Source: Ignavibacteria bacterium
GTDB taxonomy: Bacteria; Bacteroidota; Ignavibacteria; Ignavibacteriales; Ignavibacteriaceae
NCBI GenBank assembly: GCA_029863735.1
Contig: JAOTUT010000100.1
Span: forward strand, 1-6,297
Length of the DNA: 6,297 nucleotides
Direction of reading: 5' to 3'
In this document: positions 1-6,297 of the stretch, one piece after another
Layout of the letters: the number at the start of each line of letters is the position of its first letter
Numbering within the stretch: the stretch's first letter is position 1
The notes under the pieces: generated by a model
The model's database searches: none
The model's input: the letters and a program-made list of their open reading frames with translations, nothing else
Told to the model about the DNA's origin: nothing
Made by a program: the position numbers and the translations under genes

Positions 1-73
1 ATTCATTGGTGGTGTTATATTTGCTTGGTTTTATGATTTATTTAACAAAATGCTTTATAAACCAAAATCATAA
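1..73 (+). CDS. C-terminal fragment of a small putative membrane protein (5' end outside window)
   Basis: An open frame enters from the left edge (first complete codon at base 2) and stops at TAA 71-73, giving 23 residues. The fragment starts FIGGVIFAWFYDLF and ends in a short basic tail (KPKS). A glycine-rich turn followed by an aromatic/hydrophobic stretch and a positive tail is what the last membrane helix of a small inner-membrane protein often looks like. A strong terminator begins about 20 bp after the stop, which supports this being a real gene end. The family cannot be named from so little sequence, and no function is assigned. Confidence 0.6.
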   Translation, partial: FIGGVIFAWFYDLFNKMLYKPKS

Positions 74-93
74 ACATAAAATATTGACTTATT

Positions 94-117
94 AAGCCCG
101 TTTTAAACGGGCTTTTT
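94..117 (+). terminator. Rho-independent terminator of the left-edge gene
   Basis: AAGCCCG (94-100) pairs with CGGGCTT (108-114) around a TTTTAAA loop, and the right arm runs into a T tract (113-117). The polarity fits the + strand gene that stops at 73. Read on the - strand, the hairpin is followed by TAATAAG rather than a clean U run. It could therefore act only weakly for the convergent iorAB operon that stops at 141, for which no other terminator is visible. Confidence 0.85.
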
Positions 118-140
118 AATTATGGTTGCAATAAATCTAA

Positions 141-737
141 CTACCTACTCCCCACCGGAGTATGCTCTAACGCAAACTCACGCCCTGCTTTCAATGCTTC
201 CAAATTTAATTGAACAATCTTCTCCCCTTTTCTGCCAAAAATCTTTTTGATTCCAGTTTCAAGACTGTCGTATGGAATATCGATGAAAGGTGAAGCTGCA
301 CCAAGCATAACCATATTTGATGAACGTGGAGATTTAACTTGCCTTGCAATTTCATCAGCATTAATTGCAATTTGGTGGGGCAGCTTTTCTATTTCTGCAA
401 GGACCTCTTCCATGTCAGGATATTCCAGTATGTTTACAAACGGAGTGGTGTTCGTAACCAGCCACCCGCTTTCTGAAAGCCAGGGTAAATAGCGAAGTGA
501 CTCCATAGGCTCAACTGAAATAATTAAATCTGCTTTGCCGAGAGGAATTAGATCACTGGCAATTTCTTTTTCTGAAATTCTTAGATGAGATTGAACAGAA
601 CCACCGCGTTGACTCATTCCGTGAACTTCTGCCTGTTTTAAGTAAAGATGATTTTCAAGTGCTGCCATTCCTATTGTAGCTGCTATTGAGAGTATTCCCT
701 GACCCCCAACTCCAGAAAGAATGATATCTGATTTCAT
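141..737 (-). CDS. iorB: Indolepyruvate:ferredoxin oxidoreductase, beta (gamma-domain) subunit IorB
   Basis: This is the small subunit of the indolepyruvate ferredoxin oxidoreductase complex. In the family it supplies the domain that binds CoA or contributes to the active site, alongside the TPP-binding IorA. The complex is cytoplasmic. The 198 residues match the usual IorB length of about 190-200. The N-terminus carries the Rossmann-like GVGGQGIL signature (residues 9-16) typical of the 2-oxoacid oxidoreductase gamma family. It is followed by EVHGMSQRGGSV (37-48), a characteristic stretch of IorB proteins, and later by ADLIISVEPME (69-79). The ATG at 737-735 overlaps the iorA stop (ATGA) and is preceded by a perfect AGGAGGT, so the start is well supported. 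The order iorA-iorB, co-transcribed and translationally coupled, is the usual one. The assignment is firm. The natural substrate (indolepyruvate, phenylpyruvate or another arylpyruvate) is inferred from the family. Confidence 0.95.
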   Translation of the reverse strand: MKSDIILSGVGGQGILSIAATIGMAALENHLYLKQAEVHGMSQRGGSVQSHLRISEKEIASDLIPLGKADLIISVEPMESLRYLPWLSESGWLVTNTTPFVNILEYPDMEEVLAEIEKLPHQIAINADEIARQVKSPRSSNMVMLGAASPFIDIPYDSLETGIKKIFGRKGEKIVQLNLEALKAGREFALEHTPVGSR

Positions 738-2356
738 TGTGAGACCTCCTCAACTTTTACCTTCTTCTCTTTTTTATTCTTCGCTACTGCCTGCACAATA
801 CACTCTCTTCTCGGAATAATAACTGATACACCTTCATAAACGAATTCTTCGCGTAAAGCTTTAACCATTTCATCATGATACTTTGGTAGTGGAGTAAGAA
901 CTTTAACGTGCTCCGGTTTAACACCGAGACCAACACAAATTTCTTCAAGTCTTCCAGTTGCGTGAGATGCTTGCCCACCTGTCATTGCGGTAGTTGCATT
1001 ATCCGAAATGATAACTGTAACCGGAGTGTTTTCATAAACGCAGTCGAGCAAAGCCGTCATTCCACTGTGAGTAAAAGTTGAATCGCCGATGACTGCAATA
1101 GAAGGACGAACACCTGCATCCGCTGCGCCTTTTGCCATTGTTATTGATGCCCCCATATCAACACACGAATTAATCGAATTCCACGGAGGAAGTGCACCAA
1201 GCGTGTAACAGCCTATATCAGAAAAAACTTTTTGCTTACCGAATTCTTTCATTGTTTCGTTAAGTGCATTGTAAATATCACGATGACTGCACCCGGAACA
1301 AAGTTCAGGCGGACGATTTGCTACAACTTTAGGAACCGGAAATCCCTGTTTCACTTCCTTACCTAATGCTCTGGCTACTATATCAGGATTCAATTCGCCA
1401 TCGCGAGGAATTGTTCCATTTAATCTTCCAATAATTTTCGAATTAATATTCAAAAAACCTTTCAACTGTTCTTCAACAAAAGGATAACCATCTTCCAGAA
1501 CAAGGACTTTTTCACATTCATCAACAATTTTTTCAACTTTCGAAAAAGGAAGCGGATACTGATTAATCTGAAGAACAGGATGTGGACAACTTTTTGATGG
1601 ATAATTTTCTTTCAAATAATTAAAAGCAATTCCACAGGCAATTATTCCAAGTGATTTATCCCGTCCGGGAAGATAAGTGTTATAAACGGAGAACTCTGAT
1701 TCCTGTTCAATCAGAGACTGAATAGCTAGCAATCCTTTATATCTCTTTCGTGCATTTGATGGAAGAAGAACAAACTGAATAGGATCCTCTGGATACGTTA
1801 GAGGATTTTCATTTTTGACTTCCCTACTTTCAACTCCTGAACGTGAATGCGAAAGCCGTGTAGTAATTCTTATTAAGACTGGAATTTTAAACTTTTCCGA
1901 AAGCTCAAATCCATCATAGGCCATATCGTAAGCTTCCTGCTGATTCGAGGGTTCAAGAATTGGAATCATCGCAAACTTACCAAAGAAACGAGAGTCCTGT
2001 TCATTCTGTGATGAATGCATCGATGGATCATCAGCAACTGTAACAACAAGTCCACCATTCACACCAGTAATTGCAGAATTGATAAAAGCATCAGCAGCAA
2101 CATTTAAACCTACGTGCTTCATACAGACCATTGCACGTTTTCCGGCATAACTCATTCCAAGGGCTGCTTCCATTGCTGTTTTTTCATTCGCAGACCATTG
2201 CCTGTGCAGGTTTCTTTCAATTGCAGTTATATTATGCTGAACGTATTCGGTTATTTCTGTAGAAGGTGTACCGGGGTAAGCATAAACACCTGACATTCCC
2301 CCATCAATGGCACCCTGAGCAATTGCTTCAGCACCGAGAAGTAGTAATTTTTCCAT
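734..2356 (-). CDS. iorA: Indolepyruvate:ferredoxin oxidoreductase, alpha subunit IorA, short form without C-terminal ferredoxin domain
   Basis: This is the TPP-binding catalytic subunit. With IorB it converts arylpyruvates plus CoA to aryl-acyl-CoA, CO2 and reduced ferredoxin during aromatic amino acid breakdown, or does the reverse for biosynthesis. Visible signatures are YPGTPSTEI (27-35) and NEKTAMEAALGMSYAGK (57-73), where E58 is the likely TPP-activating glutamate. ADDPSMHSSQNEQDSR (109-124 region) is typical of IorA. CSGCSHR (353-359) matches the conserved Cys-x2-Cys site, and GDSTFTHSGMTALLD (424-438) with NATTAMTGGQ (453-462) forms the Mg-TPP site. The protein is 540 residues, while the archaeal and many bacterial forms are over 600 because of a C-terminal 2x[4Fe-4S] ferredoxin domain. 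Here the protein ends after PRREC (515-519) with a Lys/Glu/Val-rich tail and no Cys-x2-Cys-x2-Cys clusters. The start ATG at 2356 has a modest AAAGGGA (2366-2360) close upstream. The identity is firm. The short form may be normal for its lineage. Confidence 0.95.
   Translation of the reverse strand: MEKLLLLGAEAIAQGAIDGGMSGVYAYPGTPSTEITEYVQHNITAIERNLHRQWSANEKTAMEAALGMSYAGKRAMVCMKHVGLNVAADAFINSAITGVNGGLVVTVADDPSMHSSQNEQDSRFFGKFAMIPILEPSNQQEAYDMAYDGFELSEKFKIPVLIRITTRLSHSRSGVESREVKNENPLTYPEDPIQFVLLPSNARKRYKGLLAIQSLIEQESEFSVYNTYLPGRDKSLGIIACGIAFNYLKENYPSKSCPHPVLQINQYPLPFSKVEKIVDECEKVLVLEDGYPFVEEQLKGFLNINSKIIGRLNGTIPRDGELNPDIVARALGKEVKQGFPVPKVVANRPPELCSGCSHRDIYNALNETMKEFGKQKVFSDIGCYTLGALPPWNSINSCVDMGASITMAKGAADAGVRPSIAVIGDSTFTHSGMTALLDCVYENTPVTVIISDNATTAMTGGQASHATGRLEEICVGLGVKPEHVKVLTPLPKYHDEMVKALREEFVYEGVSVIIPRRECIVQAVAKNKKEKKVKVEEVSQ
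744..750 (-). promoter_or_regulatory. Strong Shine-Dalgarno for iorB inside the iorA 3' end
   Basis: On the - strand this reads AGGAGGT, a full anti-16S match, six bases before the iorB ATG (737). It lies within the last codons of iorA. Together with the ATGA stop/start overlap it indicates translational coupling and balanced IorA:IorB production. Confidence 0.85.
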
Positions 2357-2484
2357 AATTCCCTTTTGTTTGCATTCAGAGAAAAGCCTTCTGTACTAGA
2401 CGGAAAAAGTGAAATTTTCTACTCGAAAAATAAGCAAATCACCTCTAAGTCGTAAAGAAAATCAATTATAAAAATTGTAGTTCA
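2357..2484 (-). other. Intergenic region between the O-antigen ligase-like gene and iorA; no clear terminator or promoter
   Basis: This 128-bp AT-rich gap lies upstream of iorA on the same strand as the preceding membrane protein gene. I see no GC-rich hairpin followed by a T run. I also see no convincing sigma-70 boxes and no Bacteroidetes-type TTTG / TAnnTTTG pair at proper spacing. The only ribosome-binding element is AAAGGGA (2366-2360) just before the iorA ATG. The gap length and the unrelated neighbour make a separate iorA promoter likely, but this is inference. Confidence 0.35.
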
Positions 2485-4284
2485 TCACTCAATATTAAAT
2501 TTATTCTTGTAGGGAAGAAGCCGTGGATTTTCCGGATATTTTTTCAATAATTCAAAGAAAAGTGATTTTTCCTTTTCACTCTGTCTTGTTTCAGAGTAAA
2601 GGTCAAGTAAATTAATCTGTGGAGTGATATAATTCGGGAAATATTTTTTAACCTTTTCAGATTGCTCAATAGCTTTCTTAAAATTCTTCATTGAATAGTA
2701 TGAACCTGCAATGTTGCGCATAATTATCGGGTTAAAAGGAGCAAGTTCCTGTGCTGAGAGGTTGTTTTTCAAAGCATCAGAATATCTTCCAAGATATGAA
2801 TTAGCAATACTTCGGTAATAATCAATTGGCTGCTTTGAAGCATCAAACGGATAAAAGATTTCAGAAATTTTTTCAATTCTTTCAAACATCAGAGGATATT
2901 GTCTTCTGTCCTTTAAGAAAATAGATTCTCCAAACAATAATTCTGATCTAAGTTTGATGTATGAGGTACTACCGCCGATAATTATTAAGAGCAATAGTGC
3001 CCATTTCAGATGATTAAATTTAAAACTTAAAGTTTGTTTTTCCATTCCTTTGTAGCTAATCAATGTTATCCCTGCTACGACTGCGGCAAGAAAGTATGAT
3101 GAAAATTTGTGACTAGGAAATGCCACAATTGAATAAGCAAAAGTTATTAGAAATATAAGCAGCAAAGGAAAATATTTTTTGTTGTACCTGATGCGTTTCA
3201 GCAGAAAGTATGAGATCAAGATGAAAATCAGCAAGAAAGTTAATAATGCTAAAATCCCATTCTCTGCAAAAAGCTCGAGAAAATCATTATGAGCATGAAT
3301 GCTGTGAATGTGAGTCACATTTTCATCATTGAAATAATCACCCTTGTATTTGGGATAGACGCCGCTCCATTTAAATAAACCGACACCTGTGAACGGCTCC
3401 TCTTTAATCATTTGAATTGATGCATTCCAGAAACTCAATCTGAGCACATTGCTTTTAAATTCAGAATCAAAAAAAGTGGTGGCTGTGGTTTTAAGATCAG
3501 GTCGTTCAGTTCCCTTCACTGGAATGAATGAAATCATTAATGAAATAAATAAAACTCCTAGAACTGGGTTTAATGTTTTCAGTTTACTTCCCTTTTCTTT
3601 ATTTAGTAGAATAAAGAAGATATAAAGAATTGCCACAACAACTAAAATTATTATTCCAGAACGATTACGGGTAAAGAGAAAAAATGAAACATTAATCACG
3701 GCGGCTATTAATAGGTAGATTCTTTTTTCTTTTGAAATATATTCATTCAAGATCAAGATGAATGGAAGTGATGGCAGTAGATATTCAGCAGCAAAACTTC
3801 TGTGTCCAAGAGTCGATCCTGGGGGAATAATTGAAGGTAGTTGTAAAACCTTAATTTGGAAAACTTCAAGTACACCAATAATGCTGAATATTGTTGAAAT
3901 AATTACAACAGAATAAGAAATAACTTTGAAGAATTTTTCCTCACCCAGAATAACGAACAGAATCGCCGACTGAAGAAGAATTGTCATCGGGATAGTGAGG
4001 TTACTTAATTTAAGAATCAGCAAGGAAGAAGAACCATTTATAAAACAAGTTAAAAATGTGAGTGGAAAAAAGATCATCAGTAAGAAAAGAAGTTTATTCA
4101 TTCGAACGTCCTTTTCAACTTTAACCTTTCCAACATAAACAAGGAATAATAGCAGAGAAGTTGCAAAGAAAAACACTCTTTGAATAACATCCATTTCATA
4201 AGCCAGAACTGAATAAGTAATGGGAGAAATGAACGTTATCCCGAATAGTAAGCTTAATCCGCCTTGTGTATTTTTCTTTTTCAT
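2485..4284 (-). CDS. O-antigen ligase/polymerase family (Wzy_C-type) membrane protein with C-terminal TPR region
   Basis: This is a predicted inner-membrane enzyme of surface glycan assembly. Families of this type either polymerise lipid-linked repeat units (Wzy), ligate them to lipid A core (WaaL), or transfer them to proteins. I count about 12-13 hydrophobic segments in residues 10-442. FTRNRSG (204-210, R206 and R208) resembles the conserved Arg site after a membrane helix. A long extracytoplasmic loop (about 255-342) carries FWNASIQMIKEEPFTGVG (285-302) and HAHNDFLELFAENG (330-343). The latter, with H330, H332, N333 and D334, is the most diagnostic motif of the Wzy_C domain. Residues 487-590 are soluble and helical and resemble two to three TPR units (about 489-520, 522-553, 554-587), a common tail in this superfamily. 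The ATG at 4284 has no evident Shine-Dalgarno and begins with MKKK, giving a cytoplasmic positive N-terminus. No sugar-synthesis genes lie beside it in this window, so ligase, polymerase or protein glycosyltransferase cannot be separated. Confidence 0.85.
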   Translation of the reverse strand: MKKKNTQGGLSLLFGITFISPITYSVLAYEMDVIQRVFFFATSLLLFLVYVGKVKVEKDVRMNKLLFLLMIFFPLTFLTCFINGSSSLLILKLSNLTIPMTILLQSAILFVILGEEKFFKVISYSVVIISTIFSIIGVLEVFQIKVLQLPSIIPPGSTLGHRSFAAEYLLPSLPFILILNEYISKEKRIYLLIAAVINVSFFLFTRNRSGIIILVVVAILYIFFILLNKEKGSKLKTLNPVLGVLFISLMISFIPVKGTERPDLKTTATTFFDSEFKSNVLRLSFWNASIQMIKEEPFTGVGLFKWSGVYPKYKGDYFNDENVTHIHSIHAHNDFLELFAENGILALLTFLLIFILISYFLLKRIRYNKKYFPLLLIFLITFAYSIVAFPSHKFSSYFLAAVVAGITLISYKGMEKQTLSFKFNHLKWALLLLIIIGGSTSYIKLRSELLFGESIFLKDRRQYPLMFERIEKISEIFYPFDASKQPIDYYRSIANSYLGRYSDALKNNLSAQELAPFNPIIMRNIAGSYYSMKNFKKAIEQSEKVKKYFPNYITPQINLLDLYSETRQSEKEKSLFFELLKKYPENPRLLPYKNKFNIE

Positions 4285-4446
4285 AAAAAGTAATATATTC
4301 TTGAAAATAAATATAGAAAATGCGTGCTAAAATTCACTATTAACAATTTAGTCAGGCAAGAAGACTTAAGAACTATAGTAGAATTTTCTTAACTTGAAAG
4401 AAGAATTAGTAAGACCTCTTTAAGAAACAGAAATTCGAGGAGTATT
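4285..4446. promoter_or_regulatory. Divergent intergenic region expected to hold promoters for both flanking genes
   Basis: This 162-bp, very AT-rich region lies between two genes transcribed away from each other, so it should contain at least two promoters. It includes TATAGT (4374-4379) and several AT-rich hexamers. No -35/-10 pair with convincing spacing could be fixed in either direction, and I see no palindromic operator. The call rests on gene arrangement, not on recognised boxes. Confidence 0.45.
4437..4442 (+). promoter_or_regulatory. Shine-Dalgarno GAGGAG that decides the TTG start of the nucleotidyltransferase gene
   Basis: GAGGAG ends four bases before TTG 4447-4449. No ATG or GTG is available near this position in frame. 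The first internal Met is residue 120, which lies past the nucleotidyltransferase GSISKG motif and would remove the whole N-terminal domain. The Shine-Dalgarno therefore supports TTG as the true start. Confidence 0.75.
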
Positions 4447-5385
4447 TTGGAAGACGAATTTAATTTGACTCAACTCAGACGCGGCATTATTCGCACATTG
4501 GCTTACTACGATATTTTCTCTTATCCGTTAACTGCCGCCGAAGTTTATTATAATCTGGGACACAATCATACAAGCCTGGATGAAATAACAAGTGAACTGA
4601 AAAATCTTACTTCCAACAATATTGTTTATTCAAACGGAGAATTCTTCCAATTGAATGATGATGAAGAATATGTTCATCGCAGAAGAAAAGGTAATGAACT
4701 TGCAGAGAAAAGATTAAAAACCGCAAGAAGGGTATCTGGTTTCATTTCCAGGTTCCCATTCATTCGTGGGATTCTGCTATCCGGTTCTATTTCAAAAGGA
4801 TTTATGGAAGAAGATTCAGACATTGATTATTTCGTAGTAACTCACCCGAACAGGGTTTGGTTTTCAAGACTAATGCTTATGCTCTTTAAGAAATTATTTT
4901 TATTTAATTCCAAAAAGATTTTCTGCATAAATTATTTTGTTGATTCGGAAAAACTAGAAATAGAGGAAAAAAATATTTTCACTGCTACTGAGATAGTTAC
5001 ACTGCTTCCAACTTTCGGAAAAGAAATATATGATGAATTCTACGAAAAGAATTATTGGATTAAACGGTACTATCCCAACTATCCAAAGCGGGAAAATGAT
5101 GATATAATAGATAGGAAAAACGGAGTTATTAAATCACTGCTCGAAAAAATTCTGGGGAAAAAGTTAGGTGACAAAATTGATGATTTTGCTATGAAAATTT
5201 TCGGCAAATTTAATAGAACAAAATACAAGAATTACGATAATGAAGAATTTCAGGTTGCTTTTAAATCATCGAAGAAAGAATCCAAACACCATCCGAAATT
5301 CTTTCAGAAGAGAGTTTTAGAGGAATTTAATCAAAAGCTAAAATCGCTTGAAGACAGAATGAGTGTTTCGCTTTATTCAAAATGA
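4447..5385 (+). CDS. Winged-helix plus nucleotidyltransferase (MNT / Pol beta-like fold) protein, function unknown
   Basis: This 312-residue cytoplasmic protein has two recognisable parts. Residues 8-70 look like a winged-helix domain: helices around LRRGIIRTLAYYDIF and AAEVYYNL, then a recognition-like helix and a hairpin around VYSNGEFFQLND. Residues about 105-190 form a minimal nucleotidyltransferase core with LSGSISKGF (111-119) and EEDSDIDYFVV (121-131). D125 and D127 are the likely metal-binding Asp pair after the GSxxxG motif. The remaining part (about 190-312) is charged, basic and mostly helical, with no motif I recognise. The start is TTG with a GAGGAG Shine-Dalgarno. The stop overlaps the next gene's ATG (ATGA), so the protein is probably made together with the radical SAM protein. 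From memory, the winged-helix opening with YxDIFxYPLT followed by this core recurs in several uncultured lineages as an uncharacterised protein. It could modify a small molecule, an RNA or a protein with NMP. No substrate can be deduced. Confidence 0.8.
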   Translation: MEDEFNLTQLRRGIIRTLAYYDIFSYPLTAAEVYYNLGHNHTSLDEITSELKNLTSNNIVYSNGEFFQLNDDEEYVHRRRKGNELAEKRLKTARRVSGFISRFPFIRGILLSGSISKGFMEEDSDIDYFVVTHPNRVWFSRLMLMLFKKLFLFNSKKIFCINYFVDSEKLEIEEKNIFTATEIVTLLPTFGKEIYDEFYEKNYWIKRYYPNYPKRENDDIIDRKNGVIKSLLEKILGKKLGDKIDDFAMKIFGKFNRTKYKNYDNEEFQVAFKSSKKESKHHPKFFQKRVLEEFNQKLKSLEDRMSVSLYSK

Positions 5386-6297
5386 AAAAAATCCTTTTCA
5401 CACATTCATATTTCTATAGATTTGATTCAAAACAATGGAATACAAAGCAGCCATATGCTCCGCTCGGAACAATATACGCTGCTTCTGTAATGCGTGAAGC
5501 CGGTTACCAGGTTTCATTATTTGATACTGCACTGATTGATTCTCCTGAAAAAATAATTTCGATAATTGAAAAGGAGAAGCCTTCCTACCTGGTTATCTAT
5601 GATGACGGTTTCAACTATTTAACAAAAATGTGTCTAACAAATATGCGTGAAGCTGCTTTCAGGATGGCTACGATAGCTAAGCAAAAAGGAATTACTGTAA
5701 TTGCTTCCAGTTCAGATGCTGCGGATCATTATGAAAAATATTTTGAGCACGGAGTTGACTTTGTTGTTATCGGCGAAGGTGAAGTGACTCTTAAAGAACT
5801 TGTTGCAACATTAGATGAAGGTGGAACAAAGTTTAATCATATTGATGGACTGGCTTTTAAAGAGAACAAAAAAATAATCCGAACTTCGGCGAGACAAATA
5901 GTTAAAGAGCTCGATTTATTCCCGATGCCTGCCTGGGATTTGATTGATATTTCGTCATATAAAAAAATTTGGCTTGATAGTCACGGCTACTTCTCGCTCA
6001 ATATTGCTACAACACGGGGTTGTCCTTTTAAATGTAATTGGTGTGCAAAACCGATTTATGGAAACAGGTATAATTCCCGCTCCCCCAAAAAAGTGGTTGA
6101 GGAAATTGAGTATTTAATAAAGAATTTTGATGTAAACCATTTTTGGATGTGCGATGATATTTTTGGTTTGAAACCCGGCTGGGTTCAGGAGTTCCGAGAT
6201 ATTGTAAAATCAAAAGGAATAAAATTTAAATACAAAATTCAATCAAGAGTTGATTTACTTATTCAGGAGGATACGATTGCAGCACTCGCTGAATCAG
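5382..6297 (+). CDS. B12-binding-domain-type radical SAM protein, N-terminal 305 residues (3' end outside window)
   Basis: The ATG at 5382 overlaps the stop of the upstream gene (ATGA) and the frame stays open to the window edge. Residues 1-170 form the Rossmann-like B12-binding-type domain usual at the N-terminus of this radical SAM class. It opens with a KKILFTHS strand, then YAPLGTIYAASVMREAGY (25-42) and VDFVVIGEGEVTLKEL (125-140). Residues 183-205 (PAWDLIDISSY and after) are the usual linker. The radical SAM core starts at TTRGCPFKCNWC (210-221), a Cys-x3-Cys-x2-Cys cluster site (C214, C218, C221) for the [4Fe-4S] that cleaves S-adenosylmethionine. FWMCDDIFG (254-262) and KIQSRVDLL (285-293) match later strands of the barrel. 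No DxHxxG cobalamin motif is seen, and the usual GGPH-like stretch is replaced by ASSSDAADHYEKY (108-120), so cobalamin binding is uncertain. The reaction is unknown. Relatives methylate, rearrange or tailor lipids, cofactors and natural products. Confidence 0.9.
   Translation, partial: MKKILFTHSYFYRFDSKQWNTKQPYAPLGTIYAASVMREAGYQVSLFDTALIDSPEKIISIIEKEKPSYLVIYDDGFNYLTKMCLTNMREAAFRMATIAKQKGITVIASSSDAADHYEKYFEHGVDFVVIGEGEVTLKELVATLDEGGTKFNHIDGLAFKENKKIIRTSARQIVKELDLFPMPAWDLIDISSYKKIWLDSHGYFSLNIATTRGCPFKCNWCAKPIYGNRYNSRSPKKVVEEIEYLIKNFDVNHFWMCDDIFGLKPGWVQEFRDIVKSKGIKFKYKIQSRVDLLIQEDTIAALAES

Noticed and set aside
247..492. 81-codon open frame on the + strand inside iorB
   Set aside because: It lies antisense to a firmly identified iorB, has low-complexity composition, and has no ribosome-binding site or recognisable domain.
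784..978. 64-codon open frame on the - strand inside the iorA 3' region
   Set aside because: It is in another frame of the same strand within the conserved iorA sequence, which continues intact through it. It is not the missing ferredoxin domain, because it has only two cysteines and no cluster motif.
2409..2442. Possible operator or inverted repeat (GTGA...TCAC) upstream of iorA
   Set aside because: Only four bases pair cleanly at each end and the next positions mismatch, which is expected by chance in AT-rich DNA.
2464..2478. CAATT/AATTG stem-loop after the O-antigen ligase-like gene as a terminator
   Set aside because: The stem is five weak A/T-rich pairs, it lies upstream of any T run, and it has no GC core.
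4285..4446. Riboswitch or small RNA in the divergent intergenic region
   Set aside because: No GC-rich paired elements or known aptamer-like conserved segments are visible, only AT-rich sequence with short chance repeats.
4447..5385. MNT/HEPN toxin-antitoxin antitoxin
   Set aside because: The nucleotidyltransferase core resembles MNT, but the protein is much longer, has a winged helix, and is coupled to a radical SAM gene. No HEPN partner with an RxxxxxH motif is present.
6028..6213. 61-codon open frame on the - strand at the right edge
   Set aside because: It is antisense to the conserved radical SAM core including the CxxxCxxC region, and the product has no recognisable features.

Overview
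The window looks like a chromosomal segment from an AT-rich (roughly one-third G+C by eye) bacterium. The gene content suggests an anaerobic or facultative Bacteroidota/Chlorobi-type lineage, with Ignavibacteria-like bacteria as my best guess. The reasons are a ferredoxin-linked 2-oxoacid oxidoreductase (IorAB), a compact IorA form, and a nucleotidyltransferase/radical SAM gene pair of a kind I associate with uncultured or anaerobic groups. Good Shine-Dalgarno sequences precede two starts (AGGAGGT and GAGGAG), which is less typical of core Bacteroidetes. No rRNA, tRNA or other taxonomic marker is present, so this placement is inference only.

Layout. Positions 1-73 hold the C-terminal end of a small membrane protein on the + strand, followed by a clear rho-independent terminator at 94-117. 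Convergent to it, on the - strand, is an iorA-iorB operon (2356 down to 141). The two genes overlap by four bases (ATGA), and a perfect AGGAGGT lies just before the iorB start. Upstream on the same strand is a 599-residue O-antigen ligase/polymerase-type membrane protein with a C-terminal TPR region (4284 down to 2485). A 162-bp divergent intergenic region (4285-4446) separates it from a + strand operon. That operon holds a winged-helix/nucleotidyltransferase protein (4447-5385, TTG start) and, overlapping it by ATGA, a B12-binding-type radical SAM protein that begins at 5382 and runs off the right edge.

How they may work together. IorAB would oxidatively decarboxylate arylpyruvates to aryl-acyl-CoA with reduction of ferredoxin, or run in reverse in aromatic amino acid synthesis. 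It appears functionally independent of its neighbours. The O-antigen ligase-like protein points to surface glycan assembly. The nucleotidyltransferase and radical SAM genes are translationally coupled and probably act in one uncharacterised pathway. They are the best candidate here for something not yet described, but the operon is cut by the window edge. No mobile elements, CRISPR arrays or RNA genes were recognised.
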